From: Pseudisothecium myosuroides
Taxonomy: Eukaryota > Streptophyta > Bryopsida > Hypnales > Lembophyllaceae
Length of the DNA stretch: 64,000 nt
Reading direction: 5' to 3'
Assembly: GCA_951799445.1 (NCBI GenBank)
Contig: OX637291.1
Coordinates: 4,032,501 to 4,096,500 of the forward strand
Made by a program: the position numbers and the translations under genes. The stretch's first letter is position 1, and every line of letters starts with the position of its first letter. This document shows positions 59,198-64,000 of this stretch, one piece after another. Below the pieces are notes generated by a model. It was not told where the DNA came from and searched no databases. It saw nothing but the letters and a program-made list of their open reading frames with translations.

Positions 59198-59430
59198 TTA
59201 ACCCTTGAAGGACCATAGGGAATAGTAGATACGTTGGCATATATGTGGTATTAGTTGTTAGTAGAAAGTTCCAAATTGAGACCTTAATAGTTCATTAGAA
59301 CCATATCAACATGAATTTTAATTTCACTTTTGACCTTAAACCTATAGGAGGTGTAGAACCATGCCAAACACAATGAAATACTGTTGTATAATACTGGTCG
59401 GAATGGGCTCTCTGGACCTTTAAGGGTTAA
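59198..59430. mobile_element. Short (233-bp) TTAA-flanked MITE
   Basis: TTAA 59198-59201 then CCCTTGAAGGACCATAGGG. The right end ctctctggacctttaaggg is followed by TTAA 59427-59430, so the inverted ends read CCCTT-AAGG-CCA. No coding capacity. The left flank (tgtggc-tgttttgattgg) recurs at 59619-59640, where the sequence continues TTAGGCA instead of TTAA plus an element. Confidence 0.75.
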
Positions 59431-60302
59431 GCAGAGGCAAATTAAAATTGATAACACTCAATGCGGACCTTGTGCAAATTTTCAACAGGGTTGGTATGAA
59501 GTAGAAATTTCATTGGTTTGGGAGTGAGAAATCTTAGAGAAATCTCTACTACTACCAACTGCTATTAACTTAGTAAGTGTGGATTCACCTAACATAATCT
59601 AAATGTAAGAGACTTTCGCCTTTGTGGCATGTTTTGATTGGTTAGGCAATCAAAGAAGTCACACGGCTCAACTCTCCTGCATCCTACGTAGTCCACTCGA
59701 CACTCCAAATGATGTAAGGAGCTCGCTCTTGCAAGCTGGGTGGAAATTTCAACCTCACAGTACACAATGTTGGGGATGAAATGCAATTTGCGTATTTGCA
59801 TGACTTTCAGCACAGCAAGCTAATGTAATTGTCAAAATGGGGCATGCCATACCGCCAGTTAAAAAAAATAGTATCTGTGCAGTAGCGAGAGCCGGTGCTA
59901 GTGCAAATATCATCTCCGACCCAAAATAGAGCGATAGCGAATCAAAGAAGAAGTTTCCGTACACCCAACACAATTATAAGACCAACACTTAATACTTCAT
60001 TGCAAAATCTGCAAGTCCGGAGGTCACAAAACTCAATCATCGAGATCGAGAGAAATGGACCCTCCGAATCGAGAAGTCAATACGTCAATACAGAGGCAGA
60101 GTTTCTGGTCGCGCCAATTTCTCTGCGGGCAGTACCAATCTAGCTACTGCAGGCTAGCCAGCTAGAATAGAATACCACACTATCTAGCAAATTTATTCTC
60201 TTCCATCGCTGGAGCTTCAACCATGATCGATGCAGTGGCGAACCTCGCAGGATTGCTACGACACACACATGCAGCATGCAAGCAAGACATGCATGCAGGC
60301 AT
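59431..60302. other. 3' flank of the germin-like gene
   Basis: No other gene is recognised. Composition becomes GC-richer after about 60180, marking the 3' region of the minus-strand germin-like gene. Confidence 0.45.
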
Positions 60303-60977
60303 TTACGGGAACTGGCTCCGGATGAAGTCGACGGTTTTCTGGTCGATGCGGAAGCCCTTCTCCAGTACCTCATCCTTGATTTCAGGATCAGACTGGAAGA
60401 GCGCGGGCGCGATCTGCTGCACGCCCGGGTTCTGGCTGCTCAGCCCTGCGAACGCCAGCGCCGGGGTCTTGCCCACGTTGAGCTGGAAGTGTACCAGTCC
60501 CCTGGGGAACACAAAAGCCTCCCCGGGGTAGATGGTGGTGGCGAACAGCGTGTTGATTGTGCCGTTGGTGCTCACGAATCCAACATAAAGCTCCCCTTTC
60601 AACAGGATGAGCAGCTCCGTGGCGCGCGGGTGCGTGTGGGGTGGATTGATGCCGCCCTTGGCGTAGTCGATGCGCACGGCGGAGATTCCGAGGGTGTTGA
60701 GACCCGCGAACTGGATCACGGAAGCAGTAGTCACGTTGGCCTTGTTGCGGTTGGTGGTGTTGCCGGGGTTCTTCAATACATCGGACACGAAGTCCTTGGC
60801 GACAACCTTTGCAAAAGGTTTGCACGGGAAGCCGTTCAAGACGGTCGCGCCGGCGCTACGGTCCGCCACGCAAACGTCCTGGAGAGGATCCTCGTCAGCC
60901 GCCATGGCCAACTGGGGACCAACCAGGGCCACTGTAAGCAGCACAGCAACGGTAGCCCACAGTGCACGGTTCATCAT
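60303..60977 (-). CDS. Germin-like protein (cupin)
   Basis: Single exon, 224 aa. The start is the first ATG giving a signal peptide (1-26, ...LAMA|ADEDP); a second ATG follows directly. It has the germin N-terminal cysteine pair C36 and C52, then cupin box 1 (GGINPPHTHPRATELLILLK: H114, H116, E121) and box 2 (PGEAFVFPRGLVHFQLN: H163). These four residues form the Mn-binding site of the family. Likely N-glycosylation sites are N73, N81 and N138. Germins are secreted, oligomeric cell-wall proteins; some are oxalate oxidases or superoxide dismutases, and activity cannot be told from sequence. The gene is far GC-richer than its surroundings, and the plus-strand open frame opposite it is a shadow. 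Confidence 0.95.
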   Translation of the reverse strand: MMNRALWATVAVLLTVALVGPQLAMAADEDPLQDVCVADRSAGATVLNGFPCKPFAKVVAKDFVSDVLKNPGNTTNRNKANVTTASVIQFAGLNTLGISAVRIDYAKGGINPPHTHPRATELLILLKGELYVGFVSTNGTINTLFATTIYPGEAFVFPRGLVHFQLNVGKTPALAFAGLSSQNPGVQQIAPALFQSDPEIKDEVLEKGFRIDQKTVDFIRSQFP

Positions 60978-61111
60978 GTTGCTGTAAATCTCAAGCACTG
61001 CAATGCAATGCAATCTACTACTGATCCAGGCGAACTCCGATGTGCTTGGAGAAGGATGAGTGAATCGATCGATCAGTTGTAGCTGGTTGTAGCTCAGGTT
61101 GGCCTGGGCTT

Positions 61112-61120
61112 CTATATATT
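61112..61120 (-). promoter_or_regulatory. TATA box of the germin-like gene
   Basis: On the minus strand aatatatag lies about 135-143 bases upstream of the start codon, so transcription would begin near 61085 with a leader of about 105 bases. Position and sequence fit a plant TATA box. Confidence 0.6.
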
Positions 61121-61959
61121 GGCGCTGGAACTCATTTCAGTTCTGTTTACGTGTCACTGATGAGTGTGCCAAGTCGCACTGCTCGTGCCAGGACTTTGAA
61201 CCAACTAGATGAAATGGAGGACTGAAGTTTTGGTACGGTCAAGTGCATGCTTATCTACAATCCAGTGGTTTAGTTGTCGGAATCAACAGGAGGTGGGCAG
61301 GTCCACCTGTAATAATTGGAGGTAACTGATAGATCGAGATCAAGTACAGTACGGTAATGGCTTACATTGCTTGAAATTGGTAAAACGTGCTTCTGAGAAT
61401 TCAGTTGTGAAGCTCACTGGCTGGAGTTCAGAAATAGCTAGGAAGTAGGCTTAGAAACGGGGCCGGGAAGTCGGGAACACCTGTACGTAACTTAGTACTG
61501 ATGTACGGACCAGTCCCATCGTCAACATGGGAAGCTGGATTGGTTTGACAAGTGGGACTTCTCGTGCATGGGTTCTCCTGCTTAGAGTCTTTAGGCGGTG
61601 GATTGGAGTCACAAAACTATGTACAAGTGGTCGAAGTTCGGGTCATTGCCTTGGGTCCGTGTGCAGCATTCACGTGGGTCATTGTTCAAGCGCTTGACTA
61701 TGTGAAACATGTGCCAGTTCTAAATCGTATTTTAGCATTTCGTTTAATTGTAAGGGACCAAGGGTGGCGTCAGCTCAAGAAATTTACCTTGGGAGAAATG
61801 CAAGAACTTATTATTTTATTACTACATGATCAAATTTGGAAGATATGAATTCAAATTTGCACTAAAAAAGTTCAAATTATCATATATTAGAGAAGAGAAA
61901 TATGAAATTATAGTGCCCATTAGATATTTGAAATAATCAACCTTCCCTAAAAATTGCAT
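61121..61959. other. Upstream region without a gene
   Basis: Beyond the TATA box this includes the likely promoter of the germin-like gene. A 98-codon plus-strand frame at 61552-61848 has no recognisable domain and is not called. AT-rich after 61850. Confidence 0.4.
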
Positions 61960-62350
61960 TTAAACCCCTACAGGACCAGCTTGCTAATTTAAACAATATA
62001 GAAATTTTGGACAAGTACTTGTGACTAGAGATTTGCATATTTTAGGCTGAAATTTTAGTAGAAGGTGGAGATGAGGAATATCTTTCATACGTACTAAATT
62101 TCATGACATTTGGAAATTTGAGTCAAAAGTTATGGCTAAATATGTTGTTTGTTTCTCAACTTGGGCAGTCCGGGTAGATTAGAAAAAATAACTTTTTTCA
62201 AAAATCAAAAGTTTGAAATCGGTTTTCTAGAGTTATATATACGTGAAAAGCTTTGAATCATTCCATTTTGATCGATGGGTCAAAAGTTATGAAGAATTTT
62301 AGTTTGCGGGTAGTTATAGATTCTCTATTCTAAAATGAGCTTCGAAGTCC
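61960..62350 (+). mobile_element. Truncated family-B TTAA element
   Basis: TTAA then ACCCCTACAGGACCAGCTTG. The next 380 bases match the left half of 6210-7119 (gatttgcatattttaggctg, aaagttatggc). Homology ends at about 62350, and no right end follows. Confidence 0.65.
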
Positions 62351-62784
62351 TTTGTGGGTTGTTGCAAGAAAAGGTATTCAAAAAGCGTAGCGTTTTCACA
62401 ATACTCATTTTTTCTTTCGAGAGTACTTTAAAATTAGAAAATCAATTTTTTTTAAATGTGAAAAATATGTTTAATGTATACACCTTTAAAAAAAAGGTAC
62501 CATAGGAAGGAAAAGCATAGAAAAATTCTCTAAGTAGAAGAACTAGAAAAAACCTAAATCTCATGAAAATAGGATTGGTCACTGTAATCTCACATTTTAA
62601 TTTGTAAAAAATAGGATTTTTGTTTTAAAAAACACTAAAAACTGGACATTTGGGAAGAATTCATAGTGATGCGATTTCACGAAAAGATCGATCTTAAAAC
62701 CATCTTCATTGTTCAGAAACTGCGCGCAATGGGACTATTGTTTGCACTCATGTAGAGGACACAAAATACTATATTTTTAGATTT

Positions 62785-63858
62785 GGGTGAATGCAAGAAA
62801 CACTTGTACTATTTGTTGCGTTTTGTCACACTATAGTTTTTTATTTTTTTTTGGCCATAACTTTTGTATTTTAGTTCCAAATGACTTAAAGTTTACAGAG
62901 AAGCTACTCGTAACCATTATACACCTTTTCCAAATTTTCAAGATTTTTCAAAAATAATTTACTATTTTTCAACAGCCTCGATAATTTCTCACAATGGGTG
63001 ATTTACGAATTTTTGGCAGTTTTTTAACCCCAAAAAACGAATTTTGAGCTGAAATTTGGAGAAAATTGTCTTCTAGTAGACTTATAGCTACTGTCCAAAT
63101 GAATTTTAAAAATACTTATTTTTATGTGATGTACAAGTCCACAAAGAAAGCTCCTTTCTGCATTTTTTTTCAAAGGTATGAAACATTATTTTGGTGCGTT
63201 TTTAAGTCAAATCCCATCACCAAAAAGTTTTCTCAAATGGACAATTTTTAGATTTTTTTTTTTTTTAATTCCTGTTTTTTACAATTTAAAATGTCAAAAG
63301 TGGTATTTTCTTTACTAAAATTTTGGATATAGAATTCACCCTAAAACCAATGAAGAAAATACCACTTTTGACATTTTAATTTTTTTTTCTTTTTTAAATC
63401 TAAAAATTGTCCATTTGAGAAAACTTTTTGGTAATGGGATTTGACCAAAAAACTCACCAAAATAATGTTTCATACCTTTGAAACAAATGCAAAAAGAAGT
63501 TATTTTTGTGGACTTCTACACCACATAAAAATAGGTATTTTTAAAAATCCTTTAGATAGTAGCTATAAGTATACTAGAAGACAATTCTGTCCAAATTTCA
63601 GCTCAAAATTCATTTTTTTGAGTTAAAAAAAGTGAAAAACCTCCCTAAATCACCCATTGTGAGAAATTATCAGGGCTGTTTGAAAATAGTAAATTATTTT
63701 TGAAAAATCTTGAAAAATTTGAAAAGGTGTATAGTGGTTATGAATAGCCTTTTTAATAAATTTTAAGTCATTTGGAGCTAAAACACAAAAGTTATGGCAA
63801 AAAAAAAATCAAAAACTAGAGTGTGACAAAACGCTTTAATTGTTTTCTGCATTCACCC
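62785..63858. repeat. About 1.07-kb near-palindrome (530-base arms)
   Basis: From gggtgaatgc (62785) inward to gtggtattttctt (63312), the sequence is the reverse complement of 63353-63858, with modest divergence and a 40-base loop. Matching blocks include ttttgtcacact, ggccataacttttgt, aatttctcacaatgggtga, cttctagtaga and aaaatgtcaaaagtgg. No coding capacity: the 61-codon frames inside lie in the arms. It could be a foldback element or a source of double-stranded RNA. Confidence 0.85.
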
Positions 63859-64000
63859 ATTTGCTTAGGTAGGAATATGCTTTCCTACTATACAAATATA
63901 TCATGAAAATTTCAGCTCTAGATCATTAAATTTGGAGACTCCTAACGTAGTAAAAAACCCTAAACTTTACATTGTGACAAATTAACAAAAATGACTTTTA

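Noticed and set aside
60276..61082. 268-codon plus-strand frame over the germin-like gene
   Set aside because: It is a shadow frame caused by the high GC content of the minus-strand germin-like gene, whose cysteines and metal ligands are all in place.

Overview
This window looks like nuclear DNA from a land plant. The evidence is a legume-lectin receptor kinase and a germin-like protein, GT-AG introns, TTTAGGG-like telomere words, and a very AT-rich, repeat-packed background. Two decayed PiggyBac-type transposase genes and a UBL-UBL-Zn-RING protein would be unusual in a flowering plant, so a seed-free plant (moss, liverwort, lycophyte, fern) is my low-confidence guess. No organism can be named from the sequence alone. 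Only three genes look intact: the UBL/RING protein (2353-3669, +), an L-type lectin receptor-like kinase (26835-29322, +, one intron) and a germin-like protein (60303-60977, -, one exon). A few other coding-like stretches are listed at low confidence. || Layout: 1-3.7 kb holds AT-rich flank and the RING gene. 3.2-5.9 kb is copy 1 of a segmental duplication whose second copy, with a broken RING gene, lies at 29.6-31.4 kb. 4.8-7.1 kb carries TTAA-flanked non-autonomous elements. 8.7-18.3 kb is a probable ~9.6-kb PiggyBac-type element; its single-exon transposase gene is split by two CACTA-type elements with perfect 3-bp target duplications. 18-26 kb is satellite-like and foldback repeats. 26.8-29.3 kb is the receptor kinase. 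33.5-36.8 kb is a nest of TTAA elements inside one another. 38-41 kb has unidentified minus-strand coding-like exons. 48.5-54.8 kb is a large TIR element with GC-rich arrays at both ends and a six-copy 184-bp array inside. 54.8-57.5 kb is a second PiggyBac pseudogene. 60-61 kb is the germin-like gene. 62.8-63.9 kb is a ~1-kb near-palindrome. || The unifying theme is a PiggyBac-type mobilisation system. At least ten elements start TTAA-CCCCTAAA and end TTTAGGGG-TTAA (or close variants), and they share a window with two dead PiggyBac transposases whose element ends also read TTAACCC(C)T. A tandem repeat at 52.0-54.3 kb holds filled sites beside paralogous empty sites, showing insertion into TTAA with only TTAA duplicated. 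The genes shown here do not form a pathway: three ordinary plant genes sit as islands in a transposon graveyard.
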